A stretch of DNA of 64,000 nt, from assembly GCA_948470475.1 (NCBI GenBank), contig OX419335.1, positions 34,816,319-34,880,318 on the forward strand, given 5' to 3'. Origin of the DNA: Galaxea fascicularis. Its lineage: Eukaryota > Cnidaria > Anthozoa > Scleractinia > Euphylliidae. The position numbers were made by a program, and so were the translations under genes. The notes under the pieces were generated by a model. The model saw nothing but the letters and a program-made list of their open reading frames with translations. It was not told the DNA's origin and ran no database searches. Shown here piece by piece: positions 1-11,222 of this stretch (positions are counted from its first letter, which is position 1; every line of letters begins with the position of its first letter).

Positions 1-643
1 TTTGAAAGTGGATTTCAGTTTTAATCAGGTGTCATATCAGTGGAAGATTCTCTTATGGTCACAAAATTTTATTTGATGTACCTGTAATCCAGCATCCAGA
101 TCTTAAGTATTAGGTATCCTCTTTTTATTACTCTAAATATCATGGGCACCTACCAACTGCCTACAATAGCTTTTCCAAACACTCATCATGATATCTTGCT
201 TCTCGGGCTTTGATCACTGGCAAGCATACAATCATGTAGTTTTGCCCTCTGAGTTTTATTTTTTGTGCCTTGAATTTCCAGACTGTGCATAAGTTTTTTT
301 GTAAATGGTTGCATTATTTTGAGCCCACACTACAAACATTTCAAAGGAAAAAACTGTGCTGTGACATTGACAAGATTTGAACTCATAACTATTGGATTAC
401 TTTGCTGACTGAGTGACGGGGAGTCAATACAGTGTATTAAAATCATCTCACCCGGCCTATAACTAAAAAGCCTCTTGAACAGTAGGACTCAAAACTAATT
501 AAATTGTGATAGACTTGATTACATTCTGAGCAGCCAGCATTATTGTAGCATACAGTGTAACAGCTTTGTTAGTTTCTTTTTAGATTAAAATAACACTGAG
601 TCAACTTACATTTTCATACAATCTTTCACCTCTTCAATTGAAG

Positions 644-2833
644 GAAGCTCTGGCACAAGCCTTTGAACATGAAATCCCACTTGTGGGCACAGAAAAGTCA
701 TATTTCAAGGAACTAAGTAGTATGTTGGAGAAAAAACGTGATCTTATGGCCAAGCTTTTAAAAGAGGTCGGTTTCAAGCCCACAATTCCAGAGGGAGGCT
801 ATTTTATGATGGCTGACACGTCCGATATTGGTAAGATGACCATAAACAGGTTACTGAGTAAGACCTAGTATATAATTATATATATAGGCCTTCCAAACCT
901 AAGCTCACCAAAATATAAAAAGATCACAGTGCTCTCATAATGATCTTCTCTTATGTTAGAAGGAAACAGTCATGCACTGTTAATAATAATAATAGTTTTT
1001 GCTTTGTTATTCTCAATCTATTTTGCTTGCAAATAATATTTATTTTGTCAGCTGTTTTATTATTTTAATAAATATGACTAGTGATTAGAATGTTTTGTCA
1101 CCTCAAGTGCTATTATTGATTTATAATTATATTTAATTATTTTATTTTATTTTCAAAACAGGACTTATTTTGTTGTACCTCACTATAATTATTCATTTTA
1201 AACCACAAAATTATTGACCTTTTAAGTGCATTTTTTATTTCTGACAGATTCCTCTGTTATCCTCCTTTGCAGATGTAAATTTTGATGAGTATGACAAAAG
1301 TGATGATCCTCATGACTACAAGTTTGTACGATGGTTAACCAAAGAGAAGGTAGAATTTTTAATCCCCTTTGACATGCTTTTTGAATATTGATGTGTACCA
1401 GTAACCTGACAGGAAACTAAATTTAAATATACTTTTATTTGGGTTCACTTGCAAAAGAAAGTACCTCAATATTGAAAGTATAGTATGAAAGTTTAGGGGA
1501 GCAGGGTTGGCGCAGTGGTAAGTGCACTCGCCTCCCACCAATGTGGCCCAGGTTCGATTCCTGGAGTCGACATCATATGTGGGTTGAGTTTGTTGTTGGT
1601 TCTCTACTCTGCTCCGAGAGGTTTTTCTCCGGGTACTCCGGTTTTCCCCTCTCCCCAAAAACCAACACTTCTAAATTCCAATTCGATCCGGATGCAGGAC
1701 CTCCCTGAAAACACCTTCGCGGTGAGTGGAGCTTCCTGGGTAAATATATTCATTTATTTATTTTATTTATTTATCTATTTTAATTTCTTTGTCAATGTTG
1801 AGGGCATTGCTGCTATTCCTCCAACGGCATTTTATTCTGCGCAGCACAAACACTATGGAGCCAAGTACATTAGGTTTTGCTTTATCAAGGTTAGTGGAAA
1901 GCACAACCTACACTGCAATGTCTGTTTTATTTTGAGTTAAATTTGTGGTGTATACTATGTTGATATAATCACTGATACTCATCCCTAAGTACTTCATTTT
2001 GTTACTTGGCTTAGTCTTGGCATACAATCCTGGAGCTCATTATCTCTTCCACCTCTCAGATTATGCATTTACTTTTTTGAATAGGAATCTTCCAAGTAAC
2101 TAACAGCCTCTGTCATATGTGATTGTAATTTCATTTTGAAATGCACTACAAAATAATCTTTCACTTATATGTTATCGTTTTAGTAATTTATTTTTACTGC
2201 TTTTATTGATGCTTTCCTCTTGCTACTTTTTCAAGCATTGTATTATAATCAGTAATCACTTATAAAACCTTCTTGCACCTTGAATAGCTCTACTACTTGT
2301 GGGTAACTAATATTGAAAAATGTGCGATGGTAAAAAATGAAATATTAGTGCAGTTAACGTAGGTTTTGGTTCATACTGCAACATTATCAGACATAGTTTG
2401 ATGATACTTAATGATTGTAACTTAAAAAGTTAAAATTCACGACCCCAAAAAAAGTTGCGACACTCTTGCGTAGTGTGGATTCATTAGGGGTGATTTAATT
2501 CTGCAGCAAGGATCCTTCATAAGCTCACTAATTAACAACCTTTTCTGTAACTTTTTAAGTTACATTACATTCATTAGAATTTAATAAACCAAATTAGCAA
2601 CAAACCATGTCTTATTATGGCTGTCATTGTCCCATAGGCAAGTGTTGCATTTATAGATTGGTGAGTTTGGGAGGCTAGTATTTTAGCAATGTGTAGCTAT
2701 GAGATGAATTAGTTACTAACACTGAATTTATGGCTGAGTTTAAAATTTGTTTTGGGTTACATCACAGGAGGACAGTACTTTGGAAAATGGTGCTAAAAAG
2801 CTCAAAGAATGGAAAGATGAACTGGGAAAATGA
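644..2833 (+). CDS. Kynurenine aminotransferase (KYAT1/KYAT3-like), C-terminal exons, 5' part outside window
   Basis: Four exons, 644-830, 1273-1349, 1803-1889 and 2768-2833, join in phase (1, 0, 0) to give the last 138 residues and a TGA stop at 2831-2833. The family consists of PLP-dependent fold-type I transaminases that convert kynurenine to kynurenic acid and can also act as cysteine-S-conjugate beta-lyases. Visible family landmarks are EGGYFMMADTSDI in the first exon, FVRWLTKEK in the second, and AIPPTAFYS followed by YIRFCFIK in the third; these form the small C-terminal domain and part of the substrate pocket. The PLP lysine and large domain lie upstream of the window. The FYS motif and KLKEWKDEL tail look more like KYAT1, and IKEDSTL more like KYAT3, so I do not choose a paralogue. 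Introns have GTAAGA, GTAGAA and GTTAGT donors. The 1349-1803 intron holds a SINE. Bases 1-643 are preceding intron with no exon I can support. Confidence 0.85.
1497..1750 (+). repeat. tRNA-derived SINE (family 1), copy A
   Basis: The left end is tRNA-like: an A-box-like TGGCGCAGTGG near 1509 and a B box GGTTCGATTCC at 1552-1562 with spacing typical of RNA polymerase III promoters. The body runs through a pyrimidine-rich stretch (TTTTTCTCCGGG) to an A/T-rich tail near 1745. The same head and body recur at 58433-58638 (minus) and 63328-63480 (plus), which shows it is dispersed. It lies in a kynurenine aminotransferase intron in the gene's orientation. Confidence 0.75.
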
Positions 2834-3810
2834 GAAGAGTTTGATCTAGCTACAGTGTAGGTATTTGTCACATGAAAAATTTGAAATAATTTCCAATACC
2901 AATACAGTCAAATCCACCTGGAATCTCATGACCATACAGAAATGAACAGTTGCAATAACTATAAAAAAAACAAATTGCATAAAATATTATTATCATTCAC
3001 TTCTGACATTTTATGAAGGGTCAAGACTTGGGTCCTTATTTACCTATGGAAACTGTTAAAAAGATTTGGTTTTAAAACAGTTGTCCAAATAATTTGTGCA
3101 GTTATTTAACAGTACATGTATAGTACAGTCTGTCTGTAGACCCCCTGTCTTGAGTTTTGCAAAGTGCTGTAGAATACAGGAAGGATAACAAGCACAGATT
3201 TTACTAGGAAATTTATTTTCATGGGAAATGACAGAATCTTCTATGGTCCAAGTACCATTATGTTCATCTAAACAATGTCATAACTGGGCTTTTTTGAGTT
3301 TTAATTAATTAAATACAATATTAATGATGTACAATTGTATGGGGCCGGGTTAAAGTTCTTTTCACTGACAATGTTCTGGGAATTTTCAAAGTAGTCTTCA
3401 ATATATCACATACCGGGGTTTTGAGAAGTTTAAATTAAATACAATATTAATTAATGATATACAGTATATATTGTCCTGGCAATTTTCAAAATAGTCTTCA
3501 ATACCATTAAGTAGCTGCAGTAGTAATAACGGTCATGTCATAAGTTAGTAGCTTAAATTGTTTGATCAATGGACAATACAGCTGTAATTATTGTGTACAG
3601 TTTTAGCTTTTGAAGTCAAATGATTTTGGCCTAAATTTCACCTGGAGGAAGGCAGTTTTTTCGTAATTAGTGTTGGTTAGTGTAATGGTACCAAGTGATG
3701 TCATGACAAACTCTGCTGAGAATAATAAAGTATGTTTTGAAACTGATGTCACTCTGACTGCTTGTAGTGAATGCATGGTGTGCATTTTTTTCTTTTAATA
3801 TTTATTTACC

Positions 3811-4021
3811 AAGGGCCTGTTTCTTGAAAATCCCAAACACTTTTTGAGCCCCTAAAGGCATTTATCTGCTTAATTTAGAAAGCTGGTCTTTAATATGATT
3901 TTGATACAAAAGGGCAAATTTGTTGCAAAATTTCATGCCTCAAAACATCTTCAGTAAGATATCTAGGAAATTATGGCACCCAAAATAGGCCCAAAAAGGG
4001 GGTTGTGAGAATTACACACCT
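3811..4021. repeat. MITE-like dispersed element, 'GGGCCTGTTTC' family, copy 1
   Basis: It begins with GGGCCTGTTTCTTGAAAA and carries internal words AAAGCTGGTCTTT, GGCAAATTTGTTGCAAAATT and GGAAATTATGGCACCC. The same ordered words occur at 8938-9620 (split by another insertion) and, in reverse orientation, at 60950-61184. Termini are imperfect inverted repeats. It is non-coding. Confidence 0.65.
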
Positions 4022-4254
4022 GGCCCCAGTTGTTCAAAGGCTGGATAGCGCTATCCACCAGGCCCCGGTTGTTCAAAGGCTGGATAGCGCTATCCACCGG
4101 ATAAATATCTATCCAGTGGATAGTGCAATTAGTTTTCCCATTACTTATCCGCTGGATAGTGATTTATCTGGTGGATAGGGCTATCCAACTTTTGAACAAC
4201 TGGGACCAGATAAATATCTATCCAGTGTATAGTGCAATTAGCTTTCCCATTACT

Positions 4255-4287
<33 letters not shown>

Positions 4288-4318
4288 TGCTATCCAACGT
4301 TTGAACAATCGGGCCAGG
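4022..4318. repeat. Overlapping copies of a palindromic 'GTTGTTCAAAGGCTGGATAG' MITE
   Basis: A complete unit at 4061-4206 starts GGCCCCGGTTGTTCAAAGG and ends with the inverse CTTTTGAACAACTGGGACC. It is preceded by a broken left end (4022-4059) and followed by a second copy lacking its left end (about 4206-4318). Inside, ATCCAGTGGATAG-type words and their complements make nearly the whole unit self-complementary. Confidence 0.75.
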
Positions 4319-5568
4319 TTTTTAAAAGTTGTGACAAACTTTTCAAATGCTATTCAGTTGTCAAAAGGGTCTCTCAGTGGAGTCATTTATTTGTGAATTT
4401 TGTGAACCATAGTAGTTTAAGCGGTGGTGAAGTGATTGCTTAAAATTTTTCGGAGTTCTTGAAGGAATTAAAGAAAATGATTCATGGTGGTTTGTTAGGG
4501 GTGTGTCTGACCAGTAGAAACTCTGAACCTCCCTTACATATTTCCCTGATGAGGGGAGAGGAGCAGGACAAGTTTTTGTATGGCACTTGAATTGCATTCA
4601 ATGAAGGAGAATGCTTTCCAATCTCTTACAGGTTCCGTGGTTTCTTGGGTGTCCTATATACCCATTGGGATGGACTGTACCTTTGTTGTCATTTTGAATT
4701 ACAAGCAGTGATATAATTTTATATAATATTAGTATGAAATGTGCGGTAATTATTGCTGCGCATTTTTATGAACAAAATATTGTCTATTGAATTTAATTTG
4801 TCATTTTTTTATCCCCAAATTTATGTACATTGTTCATTTACCCATATAAATTTCTATCAATAATCTGTCTTTTACAGCTGCAGCTGTTGCTGACAATTCT
4901 GAGATAGGACAGATGACTAGACAGTATAGCCTGGTTGCATCCCTCTTGGATGACACAACCATTCTTTAATATTATTAAATGTTACTGAAAGATTGAATTG
5001 AATTTGTCAGCTTCTGAAAACCAACTGACAAAAACCTTGAACTCTTGGCTCAAACAAAATTAATAATATAATACTCTAGGTGTAAGAACTAGGTGCCAAC
5101 ATCTCTCTTGTCAGTGTTTTAAATTATTGTTTTCTTCATCAGGGCTGTCAACCCTCCCGGATAATCCAGGAGACTCCAGATTTTGGACTGTAGATCTCCC
5201 AGTCTCCAGCTTAGAGTCTCAAATCTCCTGGATAATCGCCAAAGTTTGCCGTTTCCGTGTAAGACCCGACTTTCACAACTGTTAAAATAAATTTGTTAAT
5301 ATTTTGAGTTGTTTGACCATTTTACTGTTAACGTGGATAACAAAATTCGCAGAAAGTACAAAGTACTGTCATGTTGTTTCTGCGAATTTCGTTATGCCTG
5401 CTGCTATCAAGACCTTTTGCAAGCATTAATTGCCACAGTGGCTGTAACATACTAGGTAATAATGCAATTGATCAGACTTTCTGAGAGTTTTATCCAATCA
5501 AACTGAGTTTCTGAAATAAAACGTAATCAGCATTGTTAACACCTCGATCTGATGGTCGAACTGTCTGT

Positions 5569-8500
5569 TTATAAAAGACTGTCTTTGATCAGAGGACTTA
5601 TGGGCAACTTAAAGCAACTCTGCATCCTGTGACCAATCAGCTTGGAAGGTGATCTAATATACATTCTTTGATGAGAGGTTGCATCCATTGTTTTTCCTGC
5701 TGGTAACTGCAAATGCTGCTCACAATGTTTCAAAACATTGAGTAATATTTGTACAGGCTCTCGTCTCATGCTCAGTGTGAATTTCTTATGCCCTATTGCA
5801 ATAAGAGATGCACAGAAGCCATTGAAGTTGAGAGTTCGACCTGAATCACATGCTGGATAACGGCGGCTCATGTTGATGAACATTATGTCAAATGCAGCAA
5901 GGGTGAAGCCAAAGTCTGTTAGATGACACCGCCTATTAAAATGATGAGAATAGATGCATATAATATTATTCTGACAAGCACTGTACACATAGTATGCATA
6001 TATACTGGCATGGTTGTATACCATTTGTTTTTTCTACAAACATGGCCAACAAACCATGGTCGTGGCTTTCATGGTTGGTTGCATGGTGTGGATGGTGATC
6101 CCAAGAATGAGCACACTGCTCTGGATTCAACTGGCTTCCTATAAATAAGCTCTCAGCCAGAAGAAAGACTAATTTAGTCCAGGGAAATATTGACTGATGG
6201 GCTGCATGTAATTCTCTCTCAGATTCAGCCCTTAATTCCCATTCTCCAAACTGCTCTGTTTATTTCTCACCTAACAATATTTGTGATACTAGAAATCAGG
6301 GCCAACTTGATGTTACTAAGAAGACTGTCATGACATGGCCAGACCTGCATAATTTACCTTGCCATCATTCTGAAAGAAGTAGGACCCATCTTGCTGGAAG
6401 CACGGACACCTACAAAGTGTCTAAAGAGTGTCACACATCTCTCCACAACTCTCATGTGATCCAACTGTGAAGCAAGCTTGGGATAAATTTGGTGAAGGCA
6501 ACCTGAAATTTCCGGAGGACTTTCATCTCTAAAATGATGAGAACAATCACATTATTATTCATATTCTGCTGTTAGTACAACCTGACATCACTCAGACCAA
6601 GGTTGCTGATCACACCTTTTTTTTGGAAGGGTAGGGGGGCAGGGAGTGGCAATGTTAAACTGTAGAAAGGGATGAACCACTTTTTGATGGGAGGGGTAGG
6701 TGGGGTAGACAACTTTTCATCTGTCCTGGCAGTGTTTTCATGGCATAAATTTATGCTAAGATATGTCTTACATGTATACTGTGCATGACCATTAGCTCTC
6801 TTGCAAAAGCTTTTTTGAGGATTTGTTTGGTATTTCTGTAATCCACCACGACTAAAAATCTTAAAATTAAAGTAACTTGAATGTTTCAATATTCAAACTT
6901 ACTGTACATTCAGCTAGGATGAATCTACTTACACTCTCTTGTGCTGCCATGCTAGCAACATGGAGTCTTTGATTATTGGTAGTTTGATTTCCATATCAGT
7001 TGTGCTTACAAAGTACTCCACTTTTCCAGGGCTAACTTCTTCTTCATGATCAATCCTCAAACTTGGGCTTGAATTCACCTCAAGAAGGATTGGCTTGAGA
7101 TTTTTGTCCAATAATATGTCAAATCCTAAGATTTGAAAACAACTCAGCTTTTGCTTCAACTCTGCACTTATGACCTGATTCTGGAGCTTTAGAATGGGCA
7201 CAAGTGCAATGATAGTTTGACAGGCAACTTTGTCTATTTCGGCCCATAGGCCCTTTATATTGCAACCTTCCTTCTCCAATTGCTTGAAGACAGCACTAAG
7301 CTTTCGCTTACTCCCCTTATCACCAGAGTCGCTTTGTACATATCCCGGGCTATGCTTGTTAAGAGAATAGTTTGTTAAATGCATGTATGTCTTGAATATG
7401 TTCTTAGGTGTCGGCGGATGATAGTGTTCAGTACAGAAGCGTGCCATACCCTCCCGACAAATGTACACTTGTAAAGGCTCCAAGCTCTTTAACACGACAT
7501 AAATCCTGAGATCAAATTTAAACTTCTCCAGAAGATATGGTTCTGCTATATATTCTTGTATAATGGATGACTTAGCTAGGGCAGGACTTAGATGTACATC
7601 ACGAACATTTTGCATCAGGAATATTCCATCACCCTGTGATCCACCATCAGGCTTTGAGATGAAAGTTGGTGATTTCTTTTCCTTAGATGCATATGCAAGA
7701 AGCTCACCATATTCCTCTGGCAAGATCCATGTTTTGGGATAGAAGGAGAATTCTTGAGGGAAAAGCAACTGGAGACGGCTGATTTGTCTTGTCAGTTCCA
7801 CCTTGTGGGCAGCTTCTGACATGCCTATGTAAACAAAATTATACAACAAATCCTTGTCATGTTCAGTGTCACCTAAGTGTTAACAAAATTTGAAGGAGTT
7901 TTGTTTTCAATCAATCAAGCAGTGTTTTTAACCCATTAAGCCCTGATATTAAAAAACAGAATAAAATAAAGGTTGATGGAATGTGCTTTCCCCTCAAAGT
8001 CAAGGATGAATTTGGAATTCTCAAATGAAAGTGAGTCAATGCTTCACGAGGGATGAGAATCACATCTTCAAAGAGTCCACTGAGTCACCACCATGCCAGC
8101 AGAGGCTTTCTTGAAGTGCTACTATGATCAAATTTTTACCCCTTGAAATTTTAGGCTCCTCACATAGAATTCCAGGAAGGATTTAAAACACTGTTTTCCG
8201 TTTTCAAATATCTGCATTAGTTCTGGAGATATCTGAGTTGGAAAAATGTATAGAAAACACAAATGAGGGGACTGATGATGTCATACACTCAACCCAATAT
8301 TACATCAAGTAGATAAATAACGCTATCTCGGTCAATTTGAAGCAGAGACCATTGAAACTTGGTAGGCTAATAGTTCTACAAGCAACACACCTACGGCTAT
8401 AGAAAATTCGGTTCCTGTGGCAAGTCACTCTTCTCCAGTCCTGTCCAATCTGATTTTAATATTTTAGTGATTTTCAGCTTGAAAAAAATTTTAGCAAGGC

Positions 8501-10831
8501 CAGGAGCTCGACCTAATATATTTATATGCTTGCTGGATCGTGCAGATGAGGCACCATTTTATATCGGCAAATATCAAAACAGAATGCCAAATGTGGCCAG
8601 CAAAGCCATGAGTATCAGGGAGGTCTGGAACCCAGTATGTTGCCATGGTAACAAAACTTGTAAGCTCATATTATTGAGCACACTGGTGGAATGTTACTGC
8701 AAAAAGTCAAGGGTGTCTGATACAAATTGGCAGACATATCTTTTTTCATCATATTTGATTAAAATTTGGTTGAGTTTATGATGTCATCACTTGGCTAATT
8801 TGCATATTTTAAAAACTTGAATATCTCTTGAACAAAAAGAGATAGTAAACAGCATTCTTCTTCTTGTACAGTCTACTTGTTTGTATTCTAAAATGGCTCA
8901 GATGGGAAATATGCAAATTTCATCATACTAGCACTTTAAGCAGGGTGCCGAGAAAGTCTCGTAAACTTTTCGGGCCCGAAAAGCCATTTCAAAGACTGCG
9001 ATCCGTTTATAATTCTAAAAAGCTGGTCTTTTTCTATGATTTCAAGATACAAAAGGCAAATTTGTATAGGAAATTGTACGACCTTGAGTACAATTCATGA
9101 TTAATAGGTGCAAGTGATTTTGAAAGTTCTTAAAGTTGCACAAGCCTTTAGGCGAGTGCAATTTGAGAACTTTCAAAATCACTTGTACCTTTTAATCACT
9201 GATTGTACAAGAAGGTTGTGTGATTTTTTATTTATAGTTCGCTCAGCAAAACTAGGAATTGTGTGAAGTCTCGCAACTTGTAAATTATTGCAAATTTTAA
9301 TAAATTAGTCCAACAAATCATTTCAGAGAATGGTAACTTCGGTTTACATTCCTTTTCGTCCAGTTTCACCTATCAAAACATTAAAATTTGCAATGTTTGG
9401 TGATTCTTATGTGCTGTTGCCAAGGAAACTTAATTACTCCTGCCGAGTACTATTTAAGATTGATTTGCACTGCTCTCAACCAATCAGAATTGAGTAATTT
9501 TGCTGAGTGTACTATATAAGTTGCAAAATTGCATGCCTAGAAATGTCTGTTTTTAAGATACGATGGAAATTATGGCATCCGAAATGCGCCTGAAAAGTTT
9601 TGAGAAATGGGTCCCTGGTCAGATAAGCATCTAATCACAGCAACTAAATAGTTAGAGATGAGGGGTTTAGCTTCTAGCAAAACCAGGATTCTGCATCAGT
9701 GGGTAAATTAAAGTGAAATATTTGGTATTATCTTACCAAAAAATTTGTTAAGTTGCCCAGTTTCTGGATAGTCTGGCATCTCAAATTGTCCACCAAGCCA
9801 ATAAAAGTCACACCCAGTTCGTCGGCCCACAGGAAGCTTAAAAGGAGAAGAGATTTAATTCATGAATAACTACTCTAATTTGTATTATTCATATTTTTAT
9901 TTAATTATAATTATAACTGTCATGCTCATAACAGTAATTCTGTGTGAGCTGAGCGAATTATATGAAGTCCTCTCTTAACTTTTCCCAACATTAATATCGG
10001 AAAGTGAATGTACAACCACCTGAGACCAGACAAAATCGTAGATGGTGAGAATTAAGTGACATATACAACACGAAGTTACGCCTCTTTGTCTGGTTCGGAA
10101 GAATGTACTGTTAGAAAAAAAATGCACGAATAAAATCGGAAAACTCACACTATGTACTTTGAGAAAGAAGTTATCAGCAAGAAAACAGCTAACCGAATTT
10201 CCAGTCAACATTGTTTCAATGTTTACCTTCGCTGTACATACATCGATTTATTGAAATAGAGCCATTGTTCATTTGTGTACCATTGAGATCAAAGATTCGG
10301 ATCGGAACAAGGCTTGCAATAAAATATTTATGTAAGCTTATTTAGCACTTAAAATTAAGCGAAGAGTTTTTCTATATCTGTATGTTCTATGACTTACAGG
10401 TGTCCCAGTGGATCTTAACGTATCGTGGTATGGCCGAAACCAAACGCCATCAAATAACACAAATCAATAAAAAATGAACCAACCTCGCGCCAACCCAACT
10501 CCCGTATAGCAAGACGCACAACATCGCAACTTGCTCTCGCTCGGGATGTATCCACGGACGGCCCTTGACCGGGTTTTCTTCTTCTCCCCCTTCCTTTCCT
10601 TCTCTTTTCCTCTAAGGCGAGCTCGGAGACCAGCTTTCTCGGTTTTCTCCGATCTTTTGTGCCGCTTTCCGAATGGGTCACAATGGCCCTAGCAACGCCA
10701 TCAATGCCGCTTTCTTTCTGCGTCTTCTCCCCGGGAATGGGGCTGATCACGCGAGGAAGTTTACGAGAAACGAGCGGTTGGATTTTACTGATGGACACTA
10801 CCTTGTCCGATTCAGGGTCGTCAGATTTCAT
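5569..10831 (-). CDS. TTLL11: Tubulin polyglutamylase TTLL11-like, complete five-exon gene
   Basis: Minus-strand exons are 10831-10484, 9836-9737, 7824-6933, 6528-6358 and 5932-5569. Phases agree at every junction (0, 1, 2, 2), giving 624 residues and a TAA stop. TTLL enzymes add glutamates to tubulin side chains using ATP; TTLL11 elongates glutamate chains on axonemal and other stable microtubules. Exon 1 has a basic, low-complexity N-terminus and ends in the start of the core (VVRLAIRELGW). Exon 2 carries GCDFYWLGGQF. Exon 3 holds the ATP-grasp core: FISKPDGGSQGDGIF (nucleotide loop), FDLRIYVVLKSLEP, MHLTNYSLNKHS, and DILLDKNLKPILLEVNSSPS with the metal-binding E and N. Exons 4 and 5 carry the C-terminal extension that points to TTLL11 rather than another TTLL (YPKLASQLDHMRVVERC, GPTSFRMMARRC, AAFDIMFINMSRRYP). 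The ATG at 10831 is the first one in frame; an earlier in-frame TTG is less likely. Introns 2 and 3 contain repeats. Confidence 0.88.
8938..9620. repeat. 'GGGCCTGTTTC'-family MITE, copy 2, interrupted by a composite hairpin element
   Basis: The left half (8938-9073) matches the family at AAGTCTCGTAAACTTTTCGG, GCGATCCGTTTATAATTC, AAAAAGCTGGTCTTT and GGCAAATTTGTA. The right half resumes at about 9533 with GTTGCAAAATTGCATGCCT and ends with GGAAATTATGGCATCC and AGAAATGGGTCCC. The intervening ~460 bp are a different element. Confidence 0.7.
9073..9532. repeat. Composite hairpin-plus-TIR element inserted in another MITE
   Basis: Module 1 (about 9097-9213) is a long hairpin: GTGATTTTGAAAGTTCT on the left and AGAACTTTCAAAATCAC on the right, with apex GCACAAGCCTTTAGGCGAGTGC at 9138-9159 (see the two halves GCACAAGCC and GGCGAGTGC). 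Module 2 (about 9228-9528) has imperfect terminal inverted repeats, TATAGTTCGCTCAGCAAAAC against GTTTTGCTGAGTGTACTATA-like sequence, and ends with CTCTCAACCAATCAGAATTG. The same two-module order occurs at 44340-44999. Confidence 0.65.
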
Positions 10832-10993
10832 GCCCAACCGGAAAATGTTTGACAACAAAACCGGCGTTTCTCCATACCCTTTACACTGCCTCCCCCTCGG
10901 TTCTCTTTTATTTTTCGCGTCGCTTGAGTGTTCAGCGGGCTCATATGTTTCTCTGCGGTTTCCCCCAAAAATGAAAAATGGTTCTCCTCACCG

Positions 10994-11077
10994 TAGCCTC
11001 CCACGCAGTCCTTTTTAGGGGAGTCGTGGGGTGGAGGTGAAATACGACTCCCCTAAAAACGACTGCGTGGGAGGCTA
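10994..11077. repeat. Foldback MITE, copy 1
   Basis: TAGCCTCCCACGCAGTC with a following CTTTTTAGGGGAGTCGT is mirrored by ACGACTCCCCTAAAAACGAC and TGCGTGGGAGGCTA; arms of about 33 bases flank a spacer of roughly 20 bases. A more diverged copy lies at 34138-34203. Confidence 0.8.
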
Positions 11078-11087
11078 TCCTCATCGC

Positions 11088-11222
11088 TCCTCGTGGCCAG
11101 CACTTGGATGGTGGAAACCGGTACCTTGGGCGCCAGAGGTTATTTCGTTCGCTCTTTTTGTCGGCGTTTTATGCCTCAGGCTGTATTGGCACGAGGAGAG
11201 TAACCTCTGGCATCCAGGGCAG
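11088..11222. repeat. Nested foldback element
   Basis: Two nested pairs of arms are seen: GCTCCTCGTGGCCA near 11088 with TGGCACGAGGAG near 11187, and GCCAGAGGTTA near 11134 with TAACCTCTGGC near 11201. It directly abuts the preceding foldback, so the two may be parts of one larger element. Confidence 0.55.

Larger units (their letters stand above)
2834..5568. other. Intergenic region between convergent KYAT and TTLL11-like genes
   Basis: No coding exon is supportable here. The first few hundred bases should be the 3' UTR of the aminotransferase; an ATTAAA lies near 3307. Recognisable repeats are at 3811-4021 and 4022-4318. A short inverted repeat at about 5333-5397 brackets the words AACAAAATTCGCAGAAA and its complement. 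The stretch 5140-5235 carries CCTCCCGGATAATCCAGGAG-type repeat sequence. Confidence 0.5.
7849..9736. other. TTLL11-like intron 2, repeat-filled
   Basis: No exon is supportable between the second and third TTLL11-like exons. The first ~1.1 kb is AT-rich sequence with phrases such as TATCTCTTGAACAAAAAGAG that look like dispersed repeat but have no second copy in this window. 8938-9620 is the nested MITE described separately. Confidence 0.5.

Noticed and set aside
1..643. Search for a further kynurenine aminotransferase exon
   Set aside because: No frame with family motifs and flanking splice sites was found; treated as intron.
1515..1940. 141-codon frame over a kynurenine aminotransferase intron and exon
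   Set aside because: The first half is SINE and the second half merely runs into the real exon at 1803-1889; the splice-supported exon explains the conserved part.
6572..6889. Extra coding exon of the TTLL11-like gene between exons 3 and 4
   Set aside because: Exons 3 and 4 join in perfect phase without it, and its translation has no TTLL similarity.
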